64,000 nt of DNA from contig CAZWBQ010000005.1 of the NCBI GenBank assembly GCA_964632545.1, positions 21,145-85,144 on the forward strand. The letters are read 5' to 3'. This stretch comes from UBA7398 sp964632545. GTDB taxonomy: Bacteria; Actinomycetota; Actinomycetes; Nanopelagicales; Nanopelagicaceae. The translations under genes were made by a program, and so were the position numbers. Under the pieces are notes generated by a model, which saw only the letters and a program-made list of their open reading frames with translations, was not told where the DNA came from and did not search any database. Below, one piece after another: positions 1 to 7,816 of the stretch; position 1 is the stretch's first letter, and each line of letters starts with the position of its first letter.

Positions 1-950
1 AACGAATTCTAATTTTGGCTTGTGGAACGGCATATCACGCTGGATTAATCGGTAAATATGCAATTGAAACTTGGGCGAAAATACCAGTTGATGTTGAGCT
101 AGCTTCCGAGTTTAGATATCGCGATCCAGTACTAACTAAGAAAACTGTTGTGATAACAATTTCTCAATCAGGTGAAACGATGGATACTTTGATGGCAGCG
201 CGTCACGCTAAATCACTCGGCGCAAAAGTGATATCAATTTGCAATACAAACGGTTCGACTATTCCACGGGAATCAGATGCAGTTATTTATACCCACGCAG
301 GTCCGGAAATTGCAGTAGCTTCAACAAAAGCGCTAATCACCCAGATAATCGCAGCTGCGCTAATTGCACTTTATATAGCTGATAAGAATGGTGCACTAAA
401 ACCGAGCGAAGTTACTAATTTAATTGAAGAGCTATTAGCGCTTCCAGCTAAAGTGGAACAAATATTAGAAACTGCGGAACCGCTTAGAGAAATGTCTCGT
501 GGTTTTAAAGATGCAACATCAGTGCTCTTCCTCGGAAGACATGTTGGTTATCCAGCTGCGCTAGAAGGCGCTCTAAAATTAAAAGAGTTGGCATATATGC
601 ATGCCGAAGGTTTTGCTGGTGGCGAATTGAAACATGGTCCAATCGCCTTGATTGAATCTGGAACGCCAGTCATAGCAATAATGCCGCCAGAGAAAAGTGA
701 ATTACGCGAGAAAATGGCGAGCAATATTCAAGAAGTTCGTGCCCGTGGTGCAAATGTAATTGTGATTGCAGATTCGGAAACGACAATTCCAGATGTTCTA
801 CATGTAATTCGTATACCTACTTCTAATCAATTGTTGCAACCAATACTTTCAATTGTGCCACTTCAAATTTTTGCTTATGAAATGGCGGTTGCGCGCGGTA
901 GCGATGTTGACCAACCACGAAACCTAGCTAAATCTGTAACGGTTGAATAA
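1..950 (+). CDS. glmS: Glucosamine-fructose-6-phosphate aminotransferase, C-terminal part (gene cut by window edge)
   Basis: This is the isomerase half of GlmS, which makes glucosamine-6-phosphate from fructose-6-phosphate and glutamine for peptidoglycan synthesis. The frame is open from base 3 and reads into ILACGTAYHA, the family's ACGTSYHA motif, so the start and the glutaminase domain lie upstream of the window. Two SIS sugar-isomerase domains follow; ISQSGETMDT, the sugar-phosphate loop, and ELKHGPIALIE are visible. The protein ends DQPRNLAKSVTVE, the conserved GlmS C-terminus, so the 3' end is intact. The TTG at base 15 is an internal Leu codon, not a start. The next gene begins at the base after the stop codon. 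Confidence 0.97.
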   Translation, partial: RILILACGTAYHAGLIGKYAIETWAKIPVDVELASEFRYRDPVLTKKTVVITISQSGETMDTLMAARHAKSLGAKVISICNTNGSTIPRESDAVIYTHAGPEIAVASTKALITQIIAAALIALYIADKNGALKPSEVTNLIEELLALPAKVEQILETAEPLREMSRGFKDATSVLFLGRHVGYPAALEGALKLKELAYMHAEGFAGGELKHGPIALIESGTPVIAIMPPEKSELREKMASNIQEVRARGANVIVIADSETTIPDVLHVIRIPTSNQLLQPILSIVPLQIFAYEMAVARGSDVDQPRNLAKSVTVE

Positions 951-1625
951 GTGAGCCCACAACTAGCTATTGATAATCGCCGCCGCCAGATGATTAAAGC
1001 GCTGGAATGGTCTGGCGTACTCATTATTGGTTTCTTAATAGTTACCCAGCAAGTAGTGATAAACGGACCATTAGTGCACTTGGACGCAATTATCGCAAAT
1101 GCGCATCGTCCAAAATTTTCGGCAACAACTAATTTTTTCTTAATGCAGATAGACAATCTTGGATTACGCGGTGTCACCGCCACTATTTTGTTGGTGTCGG
1201 CGCTTTTAATCTGTCGCCGTTTTAAATCTTGGCGGCCATTTAATCTGTCGCTGCTCTCACTTCTTGCGCTAAATCTAGTCGTTGGATTAGCAAAGTTAGG
1301 ATTTGGCCGTACCAAGCCAAGATTGAATGTGGATTTACTTTATTCCGGTGGACTTTCTTATCCAAGCGGTCATGCTGCCAATGCGTTACTTACTTGGGGA
1401 CTACTTTCATACTTGATCTTTCGATATACCCATCGCGAACCATTTGAGGGAATGCGACTTACCTGGCTAGTTGTGCTCATTACCGCTGGCGTTTGTTTAG
1501 TTTCGCTTTTCCGCAATACCCATTGGTTATCAGATTTAATCGGCGGACTTTTTATCGGAGGTGCGCTCTTGGTCGCAGTAATTGCAGTAGATCGTTTTGT
1601 TCCATCCGAGCGCCAACCGTCCTAA
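951..1625 (+). CDS. PAP2-superfamily membrane phosphatase
   Basis: A 224-residue integral membrane protein with about six hydrophobic segments and the PAP2 phosphatase signature: KLGFGRTKP near residue 116 (motif 1), YPSGHA near residue 137 (motif 2, the Ser-Gly-His core) and SLFRNTHWLSD near residue 185 (motif 3, with the catalytic His and its Asp partner). Motif 1 has Lys where Arg is usual, and motif 3 has Ser where Arg usually follows the first Ser, so phosphate contacts are somewhat degenerate. Family members dephosphorylate lipid phosphates such as undecaprenyl pyrophosphate or phosphatidic acid; the substrate cannot be told here. It starts with GTG directly after the glmS stop, so it is probably co-translated. 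Confidence 0.75.
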   Translation: MSPQLAIDNRRRQMIKALEWSGVLIIGFLIVTQQVVINGPLVHLDAIIANAHRPKFSATTNFFLMQIDNLGLRGVTATILLVSALLICRRFKSWRPFNLSLLSLLALNLVVGLAKLGFGRTKPRLNVDLLYSGGLSYPSGHAANALLTWGLLSYLIFRYTHREPFEGMRLTWLVVLITAGVCLVSLFRNTHWLSDLIGGLFIGGALLVAVIAVDRFVPSERQPS

Positions 1626-1662
1626 ACTAAACCAGTTACTGAAATAGAATTGTGGGTGAAAT

Positions 1663-2007
1663 GTGCTTGAAGGCGTAGGAATAGATGTCGTCGATATCAA
1701 ACGCTTTGCTGATTCGCTAGAGCGCACACCCAATTTAAAAGAACGGCTATTTACAACCTCTGAAGCAGCTCTGCCGATATCTTCACTTGCAGCTCGGTTC
1801 GCAGCGAAAGAAGCGCTAGCAAAAGCGTTAAGTACAAATAAGGGTTTACCTTGGCATGATGCGGAAGTAATTAATTTAGAATCTGGAAAACCAGCATTTT
1901 TATTTCGTGGGGTTATTGCAGATTTGATTGATGGCGCGAACGTTCACTTATCGCTTTCACATGACGCCGGAATTGCCTCAGCCATAGTGATGATTGAGCG
2001 GAATTAG
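1663..2007 (+). CDS. acpS: Holo-[acyl-carrier-protein] synthase
   Basis: AcpS moves the 4'-phosphopantetheine arm from CoA to a serine of acyl carrier protein, activating it for fatty acid synthesis. The 114-residue length fits the short bacterial type. GIDVVDIKRF at residues 6-15 carries the Mg-binding Asp, and RFAAKEALAKAL holds the second metal/CoA-binding Glu; LSLSHDAGIASA near the C-terminus is the usual closing motif. Translation starts at a GTG. It is followed two bases later by alr. In many actinobacteria an nnrD-type repair gene lies between acpS and alr; here there is no room for it. Confidence 0.93.
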   Translation: MLEGVGIDVVDIKRFADSLERTPNLKERLFTTSEAALPISSLAARFAAKEALAKALSTNKGLPWHDAEVINLESGKPAFLFRGVIADLIDGANVHLSLSHDAGIASAIVMIERN

Positions 2008-2009
2008 CT

Positions 2010-3131
2010 ATGTCTAGAGCCCAAATTGAGGTGGACCTTTCTGCAATAGCAGCAAATGTCCGTAAGGTTATTCAAGAATCTAAAGTCGATGTTTGTGCTG
2101 TTGTAAAAGCGGATGCTTATGGACATGGTTTAGTTCCCATTGCACAAGCAGCAAATGATGCTGGCGCAAAATGGTTAGGCGTTGCACTTCTTGAAGAAGC
2201 AATCAATTTGAGAACTCATGGACTTTCGATACCAATCATTGCGTGGCTAACACCCATCACTGAGGATTTTGATAGCGCACTACGCCACGATATAGATTTA
2301 GGGATTTCATCAATTGCGTTACTTGAAAAAGTACTGGCAGCAGGAGAGCGAACTGGCATAACTCCTCGCATTCATGTTGAAGTGGATACGGGCATGACGC
2401 GTGGCGGTCTTTTAAATGAATGGCCAACATTTCTAAAGAAATTGTCCGCAGCCACGCTAAGTGAGAAAGTGGAACTTGTTGGATACTTCTCACATTTTGC
2501 AAGAGCGGATGAACCTAATGAAATTGCAAATCAACATCAAGTTAAGAAATTTATTGAACTTTTAACAGAACTAAAAGCAACTGGGGTAACGCCAAAGTAT
2601 TTACATATAGCAAATTCTGCTGCAGCCCTTTCTAACCCAAGTGCAAGTTTTGATTTTGTTAGGTTAGGAATAGCAATGTATGGACTTTCTCCTGATCTGA
2701 AAACAATGGGTACTTCAAAATCATTAGGACTTATTCCAGCGATGACACTTCGTGCAAAATTGCATTTAGTTAAACAAGTTCCCGCTGGCGTCGCGGTCGG
2801 ATATGGTGGAAGCGCAGTTACAACTTCAGAAACAAAAGTTGGCATTGTTGCTATGGGTTATGCAGATGGCATCCCAAGAAATGCAACAAGCGCCACTGGA
2901 GTTTTTATAAATGGCGAACGCGCACCCATTATTGGTCGAGTTTCCATGGATCAATTTGTCGTTGATTTGGGCGCAAATTCGAAGGTGATCACGGGGGATG
3001 AAGTTATTGTTTTTGGCCCTGGAAATGCGGGGGAATACACAGCCGATGATTGGGCTAGCGCAAGTGAGACTATTAATTATGAGATTGTTACCCGAATCGC
3101 GGCTCGAGTGCCTAGAATCTATAACAGGTAA
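2010..3131 (+). CDS. alr: Alanine racemase
   Basis: A PLP-dependent racemase that converts L-alanine to D-alanine for peptidoglycan. VVKADAYGHG contains the PLP-binding Lys33; the N-terminal alanine-racemase barrel is followed by the C-terminal beta domain, with VGYGGS (catalytic Tyr region) and GRVSMDQFVVDL. At 373 residues it has normal length. It lies 2 bases after acpS and 17 bases before livG, so the transporter genes downstream probably share its transcript. In Mycobacterium tuberculosis alr sits next to the tsaE-tsaB-rimI-tsaD-groES-groEL genes (from memory); here a Liv transporter separates the two halves. Confidence 0.96.
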   Translation: MSRAQIEVDLSAIAANVRKVIQESKVDVCAVVKADAYGHGLVPIAQAANDAGAKWLGVALLEEAINLRTHGLSIPIIAWLTPITEDFDSALRHDIDLGISSIALLEKVLAAGERTGITPRIHVEVDTGMTRGGLLNEWPTFLKKLSAATLSEKVELVGYFSHFARADEPNEIANQHQVKKFIELLTELKATGVTPKYLHIANSAAALSNPSASFDFVRLGIAMYGLSPDLKTMGTSKSLGLIPAMTLRAKLHLVKQVPAGVAVGYGGSAVTTSETKVGIVAMGYADGIPRNATSATGVFINGERAPIIGRVSMDQFVVDLGANSKVITGDEVIVFGPGNAGEYTADDWASASETINYEIVTRIAARVPRIYNR

Positions 3132-3148
3132 ATTAAGAATGGAGCGTT

Positions 3149-3922
3149 GTGAGTAAGGAAGCGACCCTTCTTTCTATTGAAGCACTCTCGGTTAATTTCG
3201 GCGGATTAAAAGCGCTTTCAAATGTTTATTTGGATTTAAATCCAGGCGAAGTGGTTGGGTTAATTGGGCCAAATGGCGCTGGGAAAACTACTGCGTTTAA
3301 TGCAATCTCAGGCTTAGTGGAACCAACCTCCGGAAAAATTTCACTTGACGGTGAAGTGCAGGATTGGCCAAAACCATTCCAATTGGTTGATTTAGGAATT
3401 GCCCGAACTTTACAAGGAGTTGGGTTATTTCCAGATTTAACAGTATTAGAAAATGTAATGGTTGGTGCAAATAAATTTGCAAGGAGCGGCTTAATTCGTT
3501 CTGCATTTGGACTTTCAAATAAAGATGAAGCTAAATTGGAAGAACGCGCACAGTTAGCCCTTGAACGAGTTTATGCTGGCGAACTTTCTAATCGTCGGGC
3601 AGATACGCTTTCATATCCAGATACAAAGCGCGTTGCAATTGCTAGAGCACTTGTAAGCGAACCGCGAATTTTATTATTAGATGAACCAGCAGGCGGACTC
3701 GGTGCAGCGGATATCTCATGGTTAAACGGGGTTATTTCTAACTTGAAATCAATTTGCTCCATAATTTTAGTAGAGCATCACATGGATGTCGTCATGTCGG
3801 TTTGCGATCGAATTTATGTGCTTAATTTCGGCGAAGTAATTTCATCTGGTTCGGTGGCGCATGTCCGAAACGATCCTGCAGTAATTGCTGCCTATCTAGG
3901 AACAAATGCAGGTGGCGCATGA
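3149..3922 (+). CDS. livG: Branched-chain amino acid-type ABC importer, ATPase LivG
   Basis: The first of two ATPases of a Liv/HAAT-family importer. The Walker A motif GPNGAGKTT and Walker B LLLDEPAGGLG are intact. The switch histidine lies in VEHHMDVVM, and the C-terminal YLG ending is usual for LivG. The ABC signature is odd: it reads LSYPDTKRVAIARAL, with Pro-Asp where LivG proteins normally have Gly-Asp/Gln. Start GTG with a GGAG ribosome site 5-6 bases upstream. It overlaps livF by 4 bases (ATGA). The transported substrate cannot be read from the ATPase. Confidence 0.93.
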   Translation: MSKEATLLSIEALSVNFGGLKALSNVYLDLNPGEVVGLIGPNGAGKTTAFNAISGLVEPTSGKISLDGEVQDWPKPFQLVDLGIARTLQGVGLFPDLTVLENVMVGANKFARSGLIRSAFGLSNKDEAKLEERAQLALERVYAGELSNRRADTLSYPDTKRVAIARALVSEPRILLLDEPAGGLGAADISWLNGVISNLKSICSIILVEHHMDVVMSVCDRIYVLNFGEVISSGSVAHVRNDPAVIAAYLGTNAGGA

Positions 3923-4632
3923 GCGGTTTAATTGTGAAAAATTTAGTGGTGGATCACGGCGCAATTACTGCGATTAACGGAATTTCATTTACCGTTGAAA
4001 CGGGGCAATTAGCCGCGGTTATAGGCTCAAACGGTGCTGGGAAAACTACATTATTACGGGCCCTATCTGGGTTAAAAAGTGTAACGAGTGGCAGCGCGCA
4101 ATGGAACGACGAAAACATTCTAGGAAAGAAACCGGAGAATTTAGTTCGTCATGGGATATCACATGTATCTGAAGGCAAATCGGTGATTCCAGAACTCACA
4201 GTAAAAGAAAATCTTACGTTAGGTGGAATCTGGCGAAAGGATAAGAAAGATGTAACTGCAGCTACAAATGAAGTTTTAGATTTATTCCCAAGACTTAGTG
4301 AGCGATTGACCCAAAGAGCCGACACACTTTCCGGTGGCGAACGCCAGATGCTTGCGATTGGTCGTGCGTTAATTTCACGTCCAAAATTAATTTTATTAGA
4401 CGAACCATCACTCGGGCTAGCACCCCTTGTCATTGAACAAATTTTTCAAACTATCGATCAACTTCGCCACAAATTAGGACTTACAATTGTATTAGTAGAA
4501 CAGAATGCTATGAGTGCGCTGCAAATTGCAGATATTGGCGTAATCATAAATCTTGGAAAAATAGTAGCGACTGGCACAGCTACTGAATTAATTGAAAATC
4601 CGGCGCTCCATGCAGCATATTTGGGGTACTGA
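3919..4632 (+). CDS. livF: Branched-chain amino acid-type ABC importer, ATPase LivF
   Basis: The second ATPase, 237 residues, with Walker A GSNGAGKTTL, a canonical signature LSGGERQMLAIGRAL, Walker B LILLDEPSLGLAP and ending HAAYLGY, all typical of LivF. It would pair with LivG on the cytoplasmic face of the LivH-LivM permease. The start overlaps the livG stop as ATGA, and its stop overlaps the livH start as TGATG, so the four genes are tightly coupled in translation. Confidence 0.94.
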   Translation: MSGLIVKNLVVDHGAITAINGISFTVETGQLAAVIGSNGAGKTTLLRALSGLKSVTSGSAQWNDENILGKKPENLVRHGISHVSEGKSVIPELTVKENLTLGGIWRKDKKDVTAATNEVLDLFPRLSERLTQRADTLSGGERQMLAIGRALISRPKLILLDEPSLGLAPLVIEQIFQTIDQLRHKLGLTIVLVEQNAMSALQIADIGVIINLGKIVATGTATELIENPALHAAYLGY

Positions 4633-5528
4633 TGCAACAGATAATTAACGCACTTTTAATTGGAATTAGTAATGGATTTATTTATAGTTTGATGGCGCTT
4701 GCGCTTGTACTAGTTTGGCGATCAACTAGAGTGATTAATTTTGCACAAGCCGGCCAAGCGATTCTATCTACCTATGTTGCTTATGAAATAGTAACTAGAA
4801 CTGATAATTTTATTTTAGCGTTCATCGGCGGCGTAATTGCTGGAGCGTTAGTTGGCGCATTAATTGAAATTCTATTGATGCGAACGCTCTTCAAACATGT
4901 AAGTGATGGTCCGGTCGCTGCGTTGGCACCAGTTATCGCATCGCTTGGATTATTAGGTTTGATTCGAAGTGTTATTGGAATGGTTTGGGGTAATGATCAA
5001 AAACCGTTCTTCCCACCAGTGTCACCTAATGGCTTTACTTTCGGCCATACAACCGTGCCATTTTCCCGCATGAATCTGCTGATAGTTGTTGGCGCTGCAA
5101 CGGTCATGGTTATTTTTACGTTGATATTTCAAAAGAGCAATTTAGGACTTTCGCTTCGGGCTGCGGCATTCCAACCAGAAATTGCTCGATTAGCAGGAGT
5201 CAGAGTTGGTGCGATTCGCACAATCGGTTGGGTTTTCGCGGGAGCCGCTGGCGCAATTGCTGGAATTCTAATTTCACCAAATGATGCGATAACTCCTTAT
5301 TCTCTTGATTCACTATTGATATTTGGATTCGTCGCTGCCGTGATTGGTGGACTTGAAAGTTTGACTGGTGCTGTGGTTGGTGGATTAACTCTTGGAATTG
5401 GTCTCTCGTTCATCCTTACTTATATCGGTACATCACTTATTTTTCCAGCAACATTTGTCGTCTTAGCACTTGTGTTAATTATTCGACCACAAGGTTTATT
5501 CGGCAGCAAGGCGGCGCGAAATGCATAG
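4632..5528 (+). CDS. livH: Branched-chain amino acid-type ABC importer, permease LivH
   Basis: A hydrophobic 298-residue permease with about eight membrane segments. It begins with the LivH hallmark INALLIGISNGFIYSLMALA and contains RAAAFQPEIARLAGV, the cytoplasmic loop that meets the ATPase, and FVAAVIGGLESLTGAVVGG near the C-terminus. Family members form a heterodimeric pore with LivM. Its end overlaps the livM start by 8 bases. Confidence 0.93.
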   Translation: MQQIINALLIGISNGFIYSLMALALVLVWRSTRVINFAQAGQAILSTYVAYEIVTRTDNFILAFIGGVIAGALVGALIEILLMRTLFKHVSDGPVAALAPVIASLGLLGLIRSVIGMVWGNDQKPFFPPVSPNGFTFGHTTVPFSRMNLLIVVGAATVMVIFTLIFQKSNLGLSLRAAAFQPEIARLAGVRVGAIRTIGWVFAGAAGAIAGILISPNDAITPYSLDSLLIFGFVAAVIGGLESLTGAVVGGLTLGIGLSFILTYIGTSLIFPATFVVLALVLIIRPQGLFGSKAARNA

Positions 5529-6489
5529 TTTGCGTCGACTATTCTTATTTATATTTTCAACATTAATTTTATTGGCGCTTTCGTTAAAAGTTGAAGAGCT
5601 GCGAGTTTATCAAGGCGCTCAAATTGCAATTTACGCGCTGGGTATTAGTTCAATAGTTTTGTTGACTGGATACTCAGGACAAGTTTCACTCGGTAACGGT
5701 GCTTTTATGGCAATTGGCGCGTACAGCGCAGCGCTTACTCAAATTCATTGGCATCTGCCGCTTTTCTTAACATTTGTTATCGGCACACTTTCTGCAGCAC
5801 TTGCTGGTGCAATTTTGGGTGGCGGCGCGGCACGGTTATCTGGACCTTATTTAGCGGGAGCAACGCTTGCGCTAGCAGTTGGCTTACCTACACTTGCTAA
5901 TCAATTTACAATTCTTAATGGTGAAACCGGTTTGGATTACACTGCGGGCACACCACCTACATGGTTTGGCGAAAGCTTTACATTGTATAAATGGTTTTTT
6001 TGGATCGCTTTAGTAAATGTTTTGTTAATGATGTTCTTTCTTCGAAATATAACTTCAAGTAGATATGGCCGAACCTGGAAAGCGCTTCGCGGCAATCCAG
6101 TTGCAGCCCAACTTTCCGGCATCCAAGTTGGTAGATCTAAAGTCTTGGCTTTTACGATTAGCGCCGGGGTGGCTGGGCTGGCAGGCACCCTTTTAGGGAT
6201 GATTGGCTTCGTTGGCCCAACCGGATTCCAGCTTGGACTCTCGTTTGCGCTCGTTACAGGCGCGGTTCTATCTGGCGTAACTAGCCTCGCAGGTAGCATG
6301 CTTGGGGCTGTAGTTCTGGTTGCGATTCCAGAGTTGGCCAGTGTCATTGCACATCGACTTGGCGATACTGAACGCGTAACCTCGAATTTGCCGGGCTTTA
6401 TGATGAGCTTGTTATTGATTTTGACGGTGCTATTTACCCCAAATGGCCCAGCAGAACAGATCAGGAAACATAAAGCACGGAAGCAGTAA
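5521..6489 (+). CDS. livM: Branched-chain amino acid-type ABC importer, permease LivM
   Basis: The partner permease, 322 residues with about nine or ten membrane segments. The LivM landmarks GYSGQVSLGNGAFMAIGAY near the N-terminus and WKALRGNPVAAQLSGI (ATPase-coupling loop) are plain. GFVGPTGFQLGLSFALVTGAV and the terminal FTPNG motif fit the family. The binding-protein gene follows after 22 bases carrying its own ribosome site, a common way of making more binding protein than permease. Confidence 0.93.
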   Translation: MHSLRRLFLFIFSTLILLALSLKVEELRVYQGAQIAIYALGISSIVLLTGYSGQVSLGNGAFMAIGAYSAALTQIHWHLPLFLTFVIGTLSAALAGAILGGGAARLSGPYLAGATLALAVGLPTLANQFTILNGETGLDYTAGTPPTWFGESFTLYKWFFWIALVNVLLMMFFLRNITSSRYGRTWKALRGNPVAAQLSGIQVGRSKVLAFTISAGVAGLAGTLLGMIGFVGPTGFQLGLSFALVTGAVLSGVTSLAGSMLGAVVLVAIPELASVIAHRLGDTERVTSNLPGFMMSLLLILTVLFTPNGPAEQIRKHKARKQ

Positions 6490-6511
6490 ATCCCTCGATG
6501 AAAGGAAATAC

Positions 6512-7816
6512 ATGATCGGTTCAAAACGCAAAGGGTTCGGTGTAGTCACAACCGTAGCCATTGCAACCAGCGCACTGCTGATATCTGCGATTCCGGCGCA
6601 TGCCGAAGTTGGAGTAAGTAGCAGCGAAATTAAACTCGGAATTACTGTTCCGCAAACTGGCCCAGCGGCAACTGGATATAACAAAGTTGCGCCAGCCATG
6701 AAAGCATATTTCGCGTATGTAAATGCTAATGGTGGCGTAAATGGCCGCAAGATTAACTTGATCATTAAAGATGACAAGTACATTCCACAAGAAGCCATTA
6801 ACATGACCAACGAATTAATTTTGAAAGATAAAGTAATGGCAATCGTTGGCGCGCTCGGAACCGCAAATAATTTAGCGGTTGCAAGCAAAGTACAGATTGC
6901 TAGCCGCGGCGTACCAAGCCTCTTTGTAAATACTGGATATAGCGGGTTTGCGGATAAGAAGAAATTCCCAACAACTTTCGCACTATTTCCTTCATATGCA
7001 ATGGAAGCAAAAGCCATCGCAACTTATGTGAAAGAAAACCTGCCAACTGCAAAAACTTGCGTACTGCTCCAGAACGATGATTTTGGTGCCGATGCTGCTG
7101 CTGGATTCAAAACTGGTGGATTAACTTTTACAGAAACTGTTAAGTATGTTTCCGGTACCCAGAGCTCAGCAACTGGACAAACTTGGGTCGGAAAATTTGC
7201 CGCTGCTAAGTGTGAAGTTGTAGTGCTATTCGGTGTAGGTACCGCTAACGCAATCGCACTCGGCGTTGCCGCTGCTGGTGGCTACAAGCCACAATGGATC
7301 CTTGGTTCAGTTGGTTCGGATGTCACAACTATCAAAGCCACGCTAAATAATCCACAAGCTACTGCGCTTATGAATGGCGCCATTGGTGCTTCATGGGCTC
7401 CAGATTCAGCTGATTTGACGGATGAATATGTAAAGCAATTCCGGGAAATCAACACTACTTATAACGCTGGCGCAGTCTTCGATAACAACGTAATGGTTGG
7501 TATGAGCGAAGGACTATTAATCGTGCAAGCACTTCGTGCAGCTGGTACAAATCCAACTCGTAAATCGCTGATTGCAGCGATTGAAAGTAAGGGATCAACC
7601 TTTGCTACAGCTGGTTATTCAGCTCTTGGATACTCAGCAACAAGCCACGTTGGCCAAACTGGATTCTGGTTTGGTAAGTACAACCTCGCTGGCGAACTTA
7701 AGTCAGTAGATGGTAAGTACACCATGTACACAACCGATTCAGCAGCTGGTCCAGTTGTAAAAGCTGAACAGAAGCGTCTGCCAATGCCAGCGAAAGGATT
7801 ACCAAGTAACTCATGA
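6512..7816 (+). CDS. Periplasmic-type amino-acid/amide substrate-binding protein of the Liv importer
   Basis: A type I periplasmic-binding-fold protein (LivK/HAAT family), 434 residues. The ATG at 6512 is chosen because GAAAGGAAA lies just upstream and the next residues form a signal peptide: MIGSKRKG, a hydrophobic stretch, then the cleavage motif AHA near residue 31. The mature part begins VGVSSSEIKLGITVPQTGPA, typical of the family. There is no cysteine at the cleavage site, so unlike most Gram-positive binding proteins it is not predicted to be lipid-anchored. Ligand is unknown; branched-chain or other small organic solutes are possible. It overlaps the hydrolase start by 4 bases. Confidence 0.88.
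   Translation: MIGSKRKGFGVVTTVAIATSALLISAIPAHAEVGVSSSEIKLGITVPQTGPAATGYNKVAPAMKAYFAYVNANGGVNGRKINLIIKDDKYIPQEAINMTNELILKDKVMAIVGALGTANNLAVASKVQIASRGVPSLFVNTGYSGFADKKKFPTTFALFPSYAMEAKAIATYVKENLPTAKTCVLLQNDDFGADAAAGFKTGGLTFTETVKYVSGTQSSATGQTWVGKFAAAKCEVVVLFGVGTANAIALGVAAAGGYKPQWILGSVGSDVTTIKATLNNPQATALMNGAIGASWAPDSADLTDEYVKQFREINTTYNAGAVFDNNVMVGMSEGLLIVQALRAAGTNPTRKSLIAAIESKGSTFATAGYSALGYSATSHVGQTGFWFGKYNLAGELKSVDGKYTMYTTDSAAGPVVKAEQKRLPMPAKGLPSNS

Noticed and set aside
1645..1650. TAGAAT box before acpS as a leaderless promoter
   Set aside because: It is 12 bases from the GTG, outside the 6-7 base spacing of the other cases; it may be an internal promoter with a short leader or chance.
6443..6511. 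Upstream extension of the Liv binding protein
   Set aside because: It would overlap livM by 47 bases and place 23 residues before a normal signal peptide; the ATG at 6512 has a good ribosome site.
5937..7017. Two long reverse-strand open frames (195 codons each) over livM and the binding-protein gene
   Set aside because: They mirror strongly conserved forward genes, have no recognisable motifs or ribosome sites, and arise from the codon bias of the forward strand.
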